Part shown: positions 1 through 11,142 of the stretch, one piece after another
How positions within the stretch are numbered: position 1 is the stretch's first letter
Layout of the letters: the number at the start of each line of letters is the position of its first letter
NCBI RefSeq assembly: GCF_947179165.1
Contig: NC_077238.1
Span: 73,102,757 to 73,166,756 of the forward strand
Direction: 5' to 3'
Length of the DNA stretch: 64,000 bases
DNA from: Solanum dulcamara
Taxonomy: Eukaryota; Streptophyta; Magnoliopsida; Solanales; Solanaceae
Notes under the pieces: generated by a model
Databases searched by the model: none
Told to the model about the DNA's origin: nothing
The model's input: only the letters and a program-made list of their open reading frames with translations
Translations under genes and position numbers: made by a program

Positions 1-592
1 ACGCACCCGTACAAATTAAAGTGAAAGTCATTTAACGGTCCATTTCTTAAGAATTATTTTCTTTTTCTAGAGTGATTCAAAAACATTTCCTCCATGTTTT
101 CTTTCAGGGTATTTGCTAAAGACAAATTAAAAGAAAAAGGCTAATCCAATCTTTCACATCAAATTATTGTCATTCTATAAAAATTATGAATAAAAAAAGA
201 AGAGCAGCTTTACATTTTTCATCTTTCTAATAAATGTGTTGTTAACATTGTTGGTGTGTGCCTCTTCTATGATAAAAGAAGTCTCATTTTTCCCCAGCCC
301 CACATACAAGCTTAGCTAGATCAAATATGTTCTCAAGTCATTTTCCCTTTTCCAGAGTATAAATTCGACACACTTCATCCATGTTTCTTTTCACAACTTT
401 TTCCAAGAAAGTGTTGAAAGAAAAAAGTTTTTCACATCAAGATTCTTAGCATATGATGTAACTTAAGGAGAAAAACAATTTGTTTTCAAAATTCTCATCA
501 TTCTTGTAAGTAAAAACACTAGTTTTTTGCTGAAATTAGAAATCGATCATCAACAACTGCTTGTGTTAAAACAAGTGAACCAACAATAAATC
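1..592. repeat. Duplicated block, copy A (5' part)
   Basis: This non-coding block recurs as copy B at 15219-15429 plus 19897-20261, where a Copia element splits it. Shared landmarks include AAATTAAAGTGAAAGTCATT (also found at the LINE junction near 3462-3482) and the stretch with CCCCAGCCCCACATACAAGC. It also contains a degenerate internal duplication: the segment near 60-130 (TCTAGAGTGATTC, then CTCCATG) resembles the one near 350-420 (CCAGAGTATAAATTC, then ATCCATG). Position 1 starts with sequence resembling the last-exon acceptor of the PMD pseudogene, so another PMD exon copy may lie just outside the window. No gene is visible. Confidence 0.75.
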
Positions 593-2260
593 TGTAACAC
601 CTCAAAAGTGCCTAATTAAGATAAAAGGTTTGAAAATACTAAAATATTGCTGAGGTCAGCAACTTTTGGTTCTATGGAAGGCTTCACGAATAGTATAAGA
701 TTGCATGGTCCGTGGAAGCCACCCGCGGAAAGGACCTCAGAAATGATTTTTTTGGAACTCAGATTTATTGAAGTTTGTACGGTCAGTATGAGGGTTCACG
801 GATTGTATACCCATCCGTAGACCATCTTCAGCAAAGTTGGTTTTAGTTGACCAAGATGGATGACTTGTACGGCTTGTTGCAATGTAAACACATCGTGGAT
901 GAGTCCATAAAAGGAAAACCTCCTAACTCAGGGAACCTTGTCCTTCATGGAAGGCCATACGGTCCGTGGAAAGTTAAACGAACCGTGGACGGATCCATAG
1001 ACATCAACCATCAGGAGCCCTGTTCTCCTTCAGTTCATGAGCACCTTCACGGACCGTGATGGGTTGTACGGTCCATGGAGGGCTTCCGTAGAGGACATCT
1101 GACAACTTTTAATCATGGGTCTTTTGGTCTTTTCTCACTCTTTAATTCTTATACTACGTCGTTTTCGAAAATTCTAAGTGAGAATAAAGGATTCTCAACA
1201 GCCCTAACCCCTCATTCTCTCATAATTCATTCAAAAGATCAATTTCTTCTCTCCCAAGTTTCCTCCCAAGGCAAGAACAAGGTTTCAAGCTTCAAGTTTC
1301 ATTCTTCCCAATTAAATCTAGGGTTTAAATCAAGGTATGTGGGAACTTCATCAATAGGTTCTTCTTCACCCATTGAGTCCCAAAGAAACACAAATTTCTT
1401 CAAGTTATGATTTCTCAAAATCTAGAGTTTTATGATTATTTATGGGTTTTTATTGCAATTCAATTCTCTTCACGAATCAGTCATTAATTGCATGTTTCAC
1501 TCATGATTTCACGTTTTGAAATTGTATTTTCATGAATTCTCAAGTTTATGGATTCTTCCCATTTAGGGTTCTTATGATATTCATGGGTTCTTATTGAATT
1601 TCAAGTATGATCTCAAATTGCATGATTTTAAGTAAAATTCCATGATCTCAGCTATGATTCCATATTTCCAACGATATTTTCATGAACACATACCATACAA
1701 GTACTTTCATGGTCCAAATTATGTTATTTCCACATGCATATCTTAGATTATCAGATTTTCATGAAATTTATGATACTTCCGATTGAAGTATCTCTCATTA
1801 TGCATGATTATCATGGTTTAGATGCTTTTGACTAAAGTGTCCTTCAAATTATATCCGCCATCATGATTTATGAACTGCTCAATATGTTTTATGATGCTTG
1901 GCCACATGACATGAATAACATCCAGGCATGCCATAAGTGCTTCTGAATATTTTCCTAAAAGTATATATTCCCAATTTGTATTGTATCCATAATGCCATCA
2001 ATGATCATAGATTAGTTTAATTATAAAACAAGGTTCATTAGTAGTATGGCAATCTGGTATGGCGTTTATGATTAAGGACCCTATGGAGCTATATGTGTAT
2101 GTCAGTTGAAATAGTACTTAGCACCGAGTTAGACTAGGGTTGATTACCCAAAGTCCCAGAATTACGTGCCACCATAGGTTAATGGAGCTAAGTGCTCATC
2201 ATGTTTGGAAATGCATCGTGTCATTTTCCCTTACAGAGAAGCATTTGGGCAATGCTTCTG
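593..2260 (+). mobile_element. Truncated Gypsy-type LTR fragment (+)
   Basis: It starts with TGTAACACCTC, a typical LTR start, and continues with many ACGGTCCGTGG-like imperfect palindromes (about 695-1080) and a splice-donor-like CAAGGTATGT at 1331-1340. The downstream part (about 2090-2210) resembles other LTR bodies in this window in layout. The same LTR start is present in copy B at 20262, but there it stops near 20815. No PBS or PPT and no coding region adjoin it, so it is a relic. The open frames at 847-1059 and 1075-1410 lie inside this LTR and have no recognisable domain; I do not regard them as genes. The right edge is approximate. Confidence 0.65.
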
Positions 2261-2696
2261 CAGAGTTGGATATAGCTACCTGGAAAACAATTTAAGATAC
2301 TTCCATAAACTAGCTAAAGTTACTAAAAATGCTAAAAGCTAAAAGCTAAGTTACTGTAACCTTTATACAATGCTTAAGCTAAGTTACTGCAACTAAAAAT
2401 GCTTTTATATAACAAAAAATATATAAAATACACGAGATCATGTATAAACAGATAGCAAAAATTATTAAATTATCTAGTAAATTATCTGGGTTGTTGTTGT
2501 TGTATCTACGTGATTCAAAAAAGCGACAACACCAACTCCAAGTAATTTAATTAGCTAGTAACGCACAATCTTCGGCAGCACCACAAGATTTCATTATTTA
2601 CCCTTTGCTTTATTCCTTTTTTACATGTTTGGATAGCATAGTGTCCCCCCTGTAAACAAAAGGTAAATTTTCAATTATTCAAAAGGAGCAGTTAAG
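2261..2696. other. Gene-free spacer with small repeats
   Basis: AT-rich sequence between the LTR fragment and the PMD last exon. The motif GCTAAGTTACTG occurs twice (about 2345 and 2377), together with duplicated ACTAAAAATGC and GCTAAAA blocks. Nothing else is recognisable. It could include the 3' untranslated region of the PMD pseudogene. Confidence 0.5.
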
Positions 2697-3455
2697 TCAA
2701 CAAAAATAATGTAAAGATGTTAAAATATCAATCCCATAAGGCTTAAGTTTTATTTTACGTTTCTCCCACATTGATGGTTCACCATCATGTATAGTCGTAT
2801 CACCGCCTTTATTTGCATCCTCGGGATCATTACTGTCCACTTGATCAATCGGGTCCTCCAAATTATTAATGGCATCAGGGGTCTCAATGACCATTGGCAC
2901 AGGCGATGAGGTAAAGTTTGGGGGGGCATTTTCAAAAGGTTGAGGCTGATAACTACCAAAGACGTTCTCAAGTGATGAAATGCTTGGATCTCTTGATATT
3001 TGTGGAGTCTGTGGCGTCACGTATGACATAATATGTATTTGTGATGGTTGATATGTCATACCTGATGCCTGAGTGAATTCCTGAGTGTGCCCCCTTGAAG
3101 TGGAACCAATATCATAATTGGATGTTGTTTGATCATCTTTGGAGGTTGCTTGGAATTTTGCGCGGCCTAATCCATTTCAATAGGTGCTTGTCCTCTCTCA
3201 ACAACACATTCTCTTCTACTAGCAACACTCTTTTTTCTCGCCTACGAACAGAGGGATGTAACTGGACAGGTTGTACCGCATCTCTTCTATAATCGGCCGT
3301 TACATGAATCCTATCAGCCACATGGACATATTTCAAACAATCAAAATCTTGATCCCGCACCATTCTTCTAATTCTTCTAAACATGTATAAGGCCTCATGT
3401 GATGGATTTTTACCAATTGTCTTGGATTCGTCAACCATCGAATGAATATGATGCA
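2697..3455 (-). pseudogene. PMD protein pseudogene, last exon (exon 4)
   Basis: This is the C-terminal exon of a plant mobile domain (PMD, PF10536-type) protein; family members are often annotated as serine/threonine phosphatase 7 long form homolog. The minus strand encodes HHIHSMVDESKT, then SHEALYMFRRIRRM, then a low-complexity tail rich in Pro, Ser and Asn, ending at 2697. A 3' splice acceptor (TTTGTACAAG) ends at 3456. Joining it to exon 3 (ending 20927) keeps the frame and gives a normal PMD order. The reading frame shifts inside the exon, between about 3130 and 3060, so it is broken. PMD proteins (MAIN and MAIL1 in Arabidopsis) act in transposon silencing and genome maintenance. PMD genes also occur inside transposons, so this may be a TE-carried copy. 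Confidence 0.7.
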
Positions 3456-3480
3456 CTTGTACAAATTAAAGTGAAAGTCA

Positions 3481-3527
3481 TTTTTTTTTATGGGAACAGA
3501 CCCTACACGAGGCTCCCACCTCTCGTG
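3481..3527 (-). other. LINE 3' terminus: poly(A) and terminal hairpin
   Basis: The LINE ends in nine A (T on plus, 3481-3489). About 17 nt inside lies a perfect 6-bp stem, CACGAG/CTCGTG (3506-3511 with 3522-3527), with a 10-nt loop. Terminal hairpins are known to be recognised by the reverse transcriptase in some LINE lineages; that role is an inference here. Confidence 0.6.
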
Positions 3528-5540
3528 CACAGTCAGGGGTTAAGCAACACCCCCAAGCCTTAACATAAATAATCAAAATAAAAATACAAGGAGGGGGACA
3601 TAAACCTTACCTCCGATCCTATGGTGGTTCATAAGTCGGCTAACCTATTAAGGTTGGCTAACTTATCCCCGATACAAAAAAGAGACTAACTATAACTAGA
3701 AAACAGTAAACCTGTGAGAGGACTCCTCCCGGTACAATTCAACTATGAAAGCATAAATGAGGGAGACTCTCCCCTTCCATGAGAAAACGGAAAGTAACCT
3801 ACACTAGTCCTATTCCAACTATGCTACATACCAGACATAGCTTCATTGAAGAAGAACAAGTATACGAAACTTCTATCTCGCATGGGCTGGGAAATTCTTT
3901 TCATCTTTGCTCTTTTTAGTCTTGTCGTACCAAGTAGGTCCAGGTGAAGTGTGCCTTTGTATCATGATTACCAGCTAAGGAGGCTGAAAGGAGAGGAAGT
4001 ATATGGAACTATAGTAGCCAACAGCCTTGGAGTTTTTGTGGAGAATCTGTTGTTGCTGATGCTGTTGAACTTCATCTTTCAAGTCTGCACCTTCAGCTTC
4101 AGCTCTGTGGTTGAATTGTTGTTTGGTGTGTGGTTGAACAGTTGTTTGGTGTTGTGTTCCCACAGTATGTATATGAAGTTGATGGAGATGTAACATGTTA
4201 CAGCTACTCATGATAGTGTTGTTGGTTCTTGGATGTTGTCTCTGAGGTTGTTGGAGTTCCATCTTAGTTCCACTGTTGCCTGTATCTCCAACAACCTGCA
4301 CAAACAAACAAGCAAACAAACAAGTAAACACACAATTCCAAGAGCAGGTCCAATAGTTCTGACTGTGGTGCCAATCCTCTGTTGCAGCTGGCTTCCTTAA
4401 ATTCTGTATTTGCAATATTGAGAGTCTCCCATATGTTGTTTGATGTTGTTGGTTGTTGCAATATGTCAGTTCAGCAGCTTCCATGTGTAGGAGTTCTTTA
4501 GTATACCTGCACAAGCAACTAAAATGAAAGCAGACAAACCTGCCAATCTGCAGGTTGCTGGAGCTTGCATTTTGGACTTGTAAGTTCTCCTTATGTACTG
4601 CAGATTGTTGGAGCTCATTTGGTGTACCAAAGCTCATCATTAATCCTATACTTAATGAACTTAAAGTTGCCACCTGTAGGCAGCTTCTTGTTGCCTTCAA
4701 TAGAGAGATGAGCAGCTCCTTTGAAGGTATTTTATGTGCCTGCACATAACAAATGCAATGGGGCTGCTGCAGCTTAGTTACAGATGTTACAGGGAGGGTG
4801 TTGGCATGAATGAGAGTCTGACTATTTGGTGAAGTCCTAGCATGCCAGGTTGTTGTTTTTCTTTTGTTGAAGTAAGTTGAACCTGTAAAGACAAGTGACA
4901 AGAAGACAAACAAGGAGGATAGATGCACAGGCTCCTGCAGGTTCTTTTGGATGGTGGTCAATTCCTTGGGATACCTACACAGGTAAACAAAACCAAAAAA
5001 ATTCACAAGCAGACACTTCTGGATGCTGCTGTACCAGGTACTAGTGACTTGTAGATGCTCATTGTGTGCTGCATATGCTGCATACTGCTGCTGCTGTGCT
5101 GCATTAGTAACTAACAAGAAGGCAAGCAATTGTGGGAGTTGAATAGGCTGGTGCAGGTTTGTGTGCAGCTCCTTGTTGCTGCCATTGTAATTAGGCTGCT
5201 TGTTGGTCTTTGTTTTGAAGTGGTTCAAATTCTTGGAGTACCTGCACAGACAAAAAAAACCAACAAACCACACAGCCAAAGAAATCTGCAAGCTGCTGTA
5301 ACCATGTTTCTTGTGTGCTGCAGGTTGGTGGAGTTGTTGCTGGGGTGTGATGATTATAGAGAGTGTGGTTGGCAAGTTGAGTGTGCTTCTCCATAGAAGC
5401 CTCAGGTTACTGCAGCCCTCATAGCAGTGCCAATGAGGTGCTAAACAAAAACTGTCAACCAAAGACAAGCAACAAAGCAAGCAAGTGCTGAGTTGCTGCA
5501 GGTGTTGCAGGTGTTGAGTTGCTGCAGGTGTTGAGCTGCT
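3528..5540 (-). other. LINE 3' region with acceptor-like motif array
   Basis: A 3.5-kb tract follows the ORF2 stop. Long open frames exist on minus (3975-5783 and 5986-6786), but they are low complexity (Gln, Asn, Thr, Leu rich) and match no domain, so I do not call them genes. On minus, T-rich tracts followed by TGCAGGT or TGTAGGT recur near 4294, 4505, 4738, 4881, 4973, 5240, 5598, 6100, 6498 and 6802. Each resembles a polypyrimidine tract plus 3' splice acceptor. The near-palindrome GGGAGACTCTCCC occurs at about 3760 and again at about 6908. Confidence 0.5.
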
Positions 5541-5550
5541 GCAGGTGTTG
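5487..5550. repeat. GTTGCTGCAGGT short tandem repeat
   Basis: About five imperfect copies of a 9-24-bp unit built on GCTGCAGGTGTTGAG. It lies in the 3' region of the LINE and is rich in PstI-type CTGCAG sites. Confidence 0.8.
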
Positions 5551-5554
5551 TCCT

Positions 5555-6545
5555 CTATGTATTTGTTGTTAAAGCATGTTGGTGTATATCTCCAACAACC
5601 TGCAAATACACAGCAAATAACCAAGGACAAGCAAAGACCTGTACAGGTTAATATAAAAGAATGGATCTCAAAGAGAAATTTGGAGCCTGTTAGCATTTTC
5701 CATGTCGCTCGACTAACGTCTCCACTTATCCCTTTGAGCTGAAACTTTCTGGAGTTTGCATATATATCCTTTCCTTTAGCCATTCAAAGTTTGAAGGCTT
5801 GTTTCCCAAGTTGGAGCTTCCATTTAGCAAAATTCTTCCTTTTTAAGGTTAAGACAGCTGATTGTTTCAAGCTCGCTCGCCTAACGTCTCTAATTATCCG
5901 TTTAGGCTGAAATTTCTTGAGCCTTATCAAATTAATATATGTTGCATTCCTGCAAAGTTTGGGAGCCTTTGGACAGGTCCACAAGTTACTTCTTACCCTG
6001 CACCTGCTTCCCTACTGAGGTTGCAGGGTGTTTGGAAGTTGTTTTTGTGCTCTTGTCTATGTATTTGTTGTTGAAGGATGCTGACATATTACTCCAGACA
6101 CCTGCAATAATACAGCAAACCAACCAAGGCAAAACATAATATACACAGACTAGCAATAAAGAGTGGACCTCAGTAGTAGCTTTGGAAGCTACTATCTTTT
6201 TCCAAGTCGCTCGACTAACGTTTCCACTTATCCGTTTGACCTGAAACTTCATGAGGTTTGCATATATGGACTTTTCTTTATCCCTGCAAATTTTTAAGGC
6301 CTGACTCCCAAGCTGGAGATTCCAACTAGCAAGTTTCTCTCTCTTTAGGCTTAAGACAGCTGGTTGTTTCAAGGTCGCTCGCCTAGTGTCTCCAATTATC
6401 CTTTTGAGCTGAAACTTCTTGGGCCTTGTCAAAATAGTAGTTTCTGCAATCTTGCAAAGTTTGGAGGTGTTTGAACATGTCCACTTGGTACAAATCACCC
6501 TGCACCACCAAACAGAAAAACACATAGGCAAGTAATTCTGCAGGT
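5555..6545. repeat. Two tandem ~502-bp units in the LINE 3' region
   Basis: Landmarks repeat with a constant 502-bp offset: GTATTTGTTGTT at 5559 and 6061, and CTCGACTAACG at 5708 and 6210. Inside each unit a half-repeat with the core TCGCTCGCCTAACGTCTC recurs about 168 bp further on, so the core occurs four times (about 5704, 5872, 6206 and 6374). Divergence between units shows the duplication is old. Confidence 0.8.
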
Positions 6546-6983
6546 TATAATAGCTACTACTATTGTCTTGTATGTGTTCCCTAAGAGTTGCAGGTATGTG
6601 AATTTGTTGCTGGAGGATGTTGTTGTTGAGAAAGGTAAGAGGCAAGCTGAAGTTGCAGTACAAAGGGCTCCCAATGCATGATCCTGTGTTATTGCATCCT
6701 TTAGCAGCCATCCCCAGAGGAGTTGCAACAGTTGGTTTAGGCAAACTTCCACTTGTAGTTTGTTGCATCCTGCTACTGCTGCTCACCTTGAAATTTTCCA
6801 GACCTGCAACTACCTACATATGCAAGTGGAAAAGAAAGGAGGAGATAGGTACTCTAAATCCTAAATCTAATGGTAAGGAGATTATCCTATAAAAGCAGTA
6901 AATTAGGGAGACTCTCCCTTTTTCAATGGTCCTGATTATCATTATTAAAATCAGCCAAAATTTCAAGGTATGAAGAAGTTCCT

Positions 6984-8372
6984 TCAATGTAGTTGATTGA
7001 TCTTCTTCATCTTAGTTCTCCTGAAGCTAGCCATGCCAGCTTTGTCCATTTTGTAGTGTCCCTTGGTCTCTCTTGGAAGCTGCTGAAAGCTGTAGTAGTG
7101 TTGTGTATAGCTTTTCATGTGACTTTCCTTTGAGAGTGAATCTGCACTGTAATTAGCTTCCCTAAAGATATGCCTGAACTGGAAATTCTCCAGTTTGCTA
7201 ACCAATACCTGCAGTTCAGTAGTATAAGCAATAATGTTCCATGGAGGTTTAGCCTCTTGTTTGAGCCACTTGATTAGAAGTTCAGAATCAACTTCAAGGG
7301 CTACCCTGCTGTATCCATGTTGTAGGCACCACTGAATACCAATAATTGCTGCCTGCACTTTAGCTTGGTTATTAGAACCACAGCCTAGTGGAGATGCAAA
7401 AGCATATATTAACACTCCATTATGGTCCCTTAGAATGCCCCCTGCCCCTATCTTCCCTGGATTGTTAAGGGCACTCCCATCTGTGTTGAGCTTGATCATT
7501 GTAGGCTGTGGTTTAGTCCAGCATACTTTGGTTATTCTCAACTCATGTTGGCTTTTTTCAACCATGGTAACCAAATCTGCCCAATTACTTGGCAAATCAA
7601 TATATGGATACACAGTGGAGATAAGCATATATAGATCTTTGGATATTGAGAATATTACTCTAGTTGCATTAGACTTCTTGCCTCCATACTTGCATGCACA
7701 TCTATTCTTCCATAGATTCCAACACACAAAAATAGGGGTGGCCTGCATTACTAACTTATGTAGCTCATTGTTAGTTTTGATTAGCCACCACCTCATCAAT
7801 AGGTTTTTTAGAGGAATGTTGCTGTGTTGCAGACCCCAATACCATGAGAAGTGCTTCCATATGTGTTGTGCAAAGTAACCTGATACAAAGATATGCTCTA
7901 TATCATCAAGACCTGCTCTATAACAACAGGAGCATGCTGCAGGATCCTGTCCAAATGCTACTATTCTGTCATTTGTGGGGAGTTTAAGTCTGAAAGCTCT
8001 CCAAAGCAGAAAAGAGGCCTTGAAAGGAATACTATTATGCCATATGTTGCTGTTAGTGGTTGATCTTGTCTTTTTCTTCCTTACCAACTCCCAGGCTGAT
8101 GAACAAGTGAAATTACCATGAGAGTTAGGCTTCCAGTAAGCTTGATCCTGTATATTTGGATTGTAGCTGATGGGAGTGCTGAGAATTCTGTGCACCAGCT
8201 GAGGGGGTGCATGTTTTCTTACTTTCTCTTCATTCCATCCTCCATTTTCCATGAATTCTGATACAATAGAGTTATTCAATCTGGGGAGACTTTCATTGTG
8301 GTAAGCTAAGGGACCTACCCCTAGCCAATCATCCCACCAAAAGCTGCTTATTCCAGACTTAATCCACTACTA
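6984..8372 (-). pseudogene. LINE ORF2 C-terminal part: zinc-binding region and RNase H
   Basis: The last third of ORF2. Just after the tandem stop codons at 8367-8372 comes SGISSFWWDDWLGVGPL, the usual start of the plant reverse-transcriptase zinc-binding region. A Cys/His cluster follows (CSCCYRAG, then DIEHIF). An RNase H1-like domain occupies about residues 265-400, with NTDGSALNNPGKIGAGG, EVDSE and REANYSADSLSKE; these carry the expected catalytic acidic residues. The domain would remove RNA from the RNA:DNA hybrid. It shares its frame with the 8370-8789 segment, from which two consecutive TAG codons separate it. The open frame from 8279 to 6984 is otherwise uninterrupted. Confidence 0.85.
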
Positions 8373-8905
8373 TATATGAGGTTCTATATCCTTTTTGTTG
8401 CTCATCATATGCTTCCACATTAGGGACTGTCCTGTGTTCCACTTTTTAATGACTGGATGAGCCCTTTGGCAGTATTTTGCTTTAAGGAATTCCCCCCATA
8501 GTGTCTTCTTTGATCTGAAAGTCCACCACTGTTTGTATTGGAAGGATAAGCACACATCCTCTAATTTTTTAACACCTATACCACCCTCCTCATAAGGATA
8601 ACTGAGAGTATCCCAAGAGGCCCAGTGATATTTTCTTCTTTCAGTATCCCATCCCCAAAAGAAGTCAGCAATTAGTCTTCTGATCTGATTCATGGTGGTC
8701 TTGGTAGGACTGATAGCTGACAGCAGGTGTATAGGAATGGATTGCAGCACTGATTTCACCAAGGTGACTCTACCTCCATAGCTTAACATTTTAGTCTGCT
8801 ATCCCCTAATCCTGCTTAGAACCTTAGAAACCATACTAGAGAAGTATATGATCCTTTGTCTTCCTATATATAGGGGCAGCCTAGGTAAGTGATTGAGCCA
8901 TGAGT
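8373..8905 (-). pseudogene. LINE ORF2 thumb/connection segment, broken
   Basis: The minus strand encodes LPLYIGRQRIIYF, then a TAG where plant L1 proteins normally have Trp (RG-stop-QTKML), then MLSYGGRVTLVKSVL and DFFWGWDTERRKYHWASWD. This is the region after the reverse-transcriptase palm in plant L1-like ORF2. It is out of frame with the upstream RT segment, which stops at 8906, so a frameshift lies near 8900. The TGG-to-TAG change fits G-to-A decay on the sense strand. Confidence 0.8.
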
Positions 8906-10690
8906 TCATTTGTATCCTGTGATCATGCTGACCCTATCCACCACACCAGAGGGAGTATTCAGTGGCATCATGCTTTGACTCTTATCTTTATTGATAAGTT
9001 GTCCTGAAATAGCTTCATACAGTTTAAGAGTTTTGGTAATCAGTATAAGTGAGAAGTTGCTGGTAGATGTGAAAATGATCACATCATCTGCAAAGATCAA
9101 GTGATTTACTTGAGGACCTCTTCTTTCCATCTGGAATCCTGTGTATAAATGATGGTGATGAAGATTGTTGAGAAGCCTAGATAGAACTTCAGCTCCAATG
9201 ATGAATAAGGTAGGGGATAGGGGGTCTCCTTGCTTGAGTCCTCTTGTAGAGTGGAAGAAGCCATGCCTTGCACCATTAATGATGATTGAGTACCAATTGT
9301 TTGACATAATCCTCCAAACCATATCAATCAACACTTCTCCAAACCCCATTTTCCTCATGACCATACAAATGAATGACCAAGAGACCCTATCATAGGCCTT
9401 GGCCATATCCAGCTTTATCACCACATTATCCCCAGCCTTTGGTCTCTTAATATTGTGGATGATTTCTTGAGCTAACATTATGTTCTCAGCAATACTCCTA
9501 CCTTTAACAAATCCAGATTGGTTATCTGAGATTAGCTGAGGCAATATAGGAGCAATTCTGATGCTTATCAACTTAGAAATGATCTTGTTAGTGAAGTTGC
9601 TAAGAGAAATAGGCCTGTATTCTGATAGGCTGTTGGGATGCTCATTCTTAGGAAGTAGAGCTAAGCATGCATGAGAAATAAACTTGGGAATACCATGTCC
9701 ATTGAAGAAATACTGGACTAATCTCAGTAGGTCTTCACAGATGATATCCCAGCATGAATGAAAGAATTTCCCATTCATTCCATCTGGTCCAGCAGCTGAT
9801 GTAGGGCTCATAGAAAATACAACTTTCTTCAGCTCATCCATAGTAGGTAAGGCTTGCAGGCTCTCATTCTGCTCCTCTATAACCATCCTTGGAATGCACT
9901 TAAGAACATCTTCCCTGATCAGTCTCTCTTCTCCAGTGAATGTTTTTTCAAAGTGTGCTGTGGCAGCTCTTGCAATATTGTCTTCACCTTGAATAGTATT
10001 GCCTTGTTTATCACTAATCTGATGGATGAATAACCTTCTTCTTCTTCCTCTGATAATAGCATGAAAATAGCTGGTATTGGCATCTCCATCTTTGAAGCAA
10101 TGAAGTTGACTTTTCTGCTTTAAGATAGCCTTCTCCATCTTCAGATATCTGATGTACTGAGCATTGATCTGATGTAGCTTGGACCTGTTCTCTTCAGTAT
10201 TGTCACTGATTATTTTCTCTTCAGCTTGTCTCACCTGCTCTTCATATTCTTTTACTGAAGCAAAGATGTCCCCAAACTCATTTCTTGACCACTTACTAAG
10301 AGTATTAGAAACTCTTTTCAGCTTTTGTTGGAAGGTTCTCATTGGATTTCCTTCCACAGGATTATCCCAACATGCTTTTACAGTGCTAAGGAAATTATCA
10401 TTGTCTGTCCAGCAGTTTAGAAATTTGAAATACTTGATAACATTACCTTGTTTTGCCCTGCTTTCCATCAATAGAGGGCAATGGTCAGATCCTGTGGAGG
10501 CTAAGTGACTGACAGTTGTTACAGGCATGACTTCTAACCAAGAGTCATTAACCATGGCCCTGTCAAGTCTTTTCCAAATTCTAGCATCTTTGTCCCTATT
10601 GTTGCACCAGGTGAACTTCTGCCCACAGAACCCCAGATCAGTGAGTCCACATGCTTCTATCACACTAATAAACTCAAAGCTCTTGTTCAT
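8906..10690 (-). pseudogene. LINE ORF2 reverse transcriptase segment
   Basis: About 594 codons covering the end of the endonuclease domain, a linker and the reverse transcriptase fingers/palm. Visible landmarks are TSAAGPDGMNGKFF, EYRPISLSNFTNKIISK, SGFVKGRSIAENI, KLDMAKAYDRVSW, GLKQGDPLSP and FADDVIIFT. The last one holds the catalytic Asp pair at about residue 530 (near 9080-9099). These are classic non-LTR RT motifs. The true ORF continues upstream into 10691-11142 after a one-base deletion in a G run near 10710, and downstream into 8373-8905. The catalytic core itself looks intact, so the element died by frame lesions rather than active-site loss. Confidence 0.9.
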
Positions 10691-11142
10691 ATTATATGGC
10701 TGGCCCCCATCTTTTCTTCAACATCTGTAATAACATTGAAGTCTCCAATGGTGCACCAAGGCTTCTCCTTACTGGAGAACTGCAACATCTTGTCCCATAA
10801 GTCTCTTCTCATGTAATCCTTGCACTTTGCATAGACAAAGGTAATGAGGTAGCTATTAGGACAAGCCACATGATTGATCTCACAAGTGATCTGCTGCTCA
10901 TCCTGGTCCAAAATGTTGCAGGCAATGTCTTTGTTCCAGAATAACCAGATTTTTCTATTGGAGTTGGACATAACATTATCCATACCTAGCTGAATTCTGT
11001 GGAACTGAATTTGAGATTTGTTGGAAAAAGGTTCCAGCACTGCTATGATAGACAACTTATGAAAGTCTTTCAACCTTTGTAACCTATCAAGGGTCCCCTG
11101 AGTATCAATACTCCTTGCATTCCAGCAGATTGCACTAATCAT
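10687..11142 (-). pseudogene. LINE ORF2 start: AP endonuclease domain
   Basis: This is the N-terminus of ORF2. It starts with MISAICWNARSI (a plant L1 endonuclease start; WN carries the conserved Asn), then AVLEPFSNK (conserved Glu), TFVYAKC and PWCTIGDFNVI (conserved GDFN). This domain nicks the target DNA for target-primed reverse transcription. The ATG at 11142-11140 overlaps the ORF1 stop TGA at 11144-11142 by one base (TGATG), which fixes the start. The frame breaks near 10710 at a shortened G run. After it the next frame gives SFEFISVIEACGLTDLGFCG and FTWCNN, the expected continuation. Confidence 0.88.

Noticed and set aside
847..1410. Two open frames on plus near the window start
   Set aside because: They lie inside LTR sequence and have no domain.
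5487..5550. CRISPR-like repeat
   Set aside because: Short imperfect tandem repeat without unique spacers, in plant DNA.
3975..5783. 602-codon open frame on minus
   Set aside because: Low-complexity sequence created by repeated CTGCAGGT/TTGTTG motifs in the LINE 3' region. No domain, and other frames are also unusually open.
5986..6786. 266-codon open frame on minus
   Set aside because: Spans the tandem 502-bp units; no domain; same reason as above.
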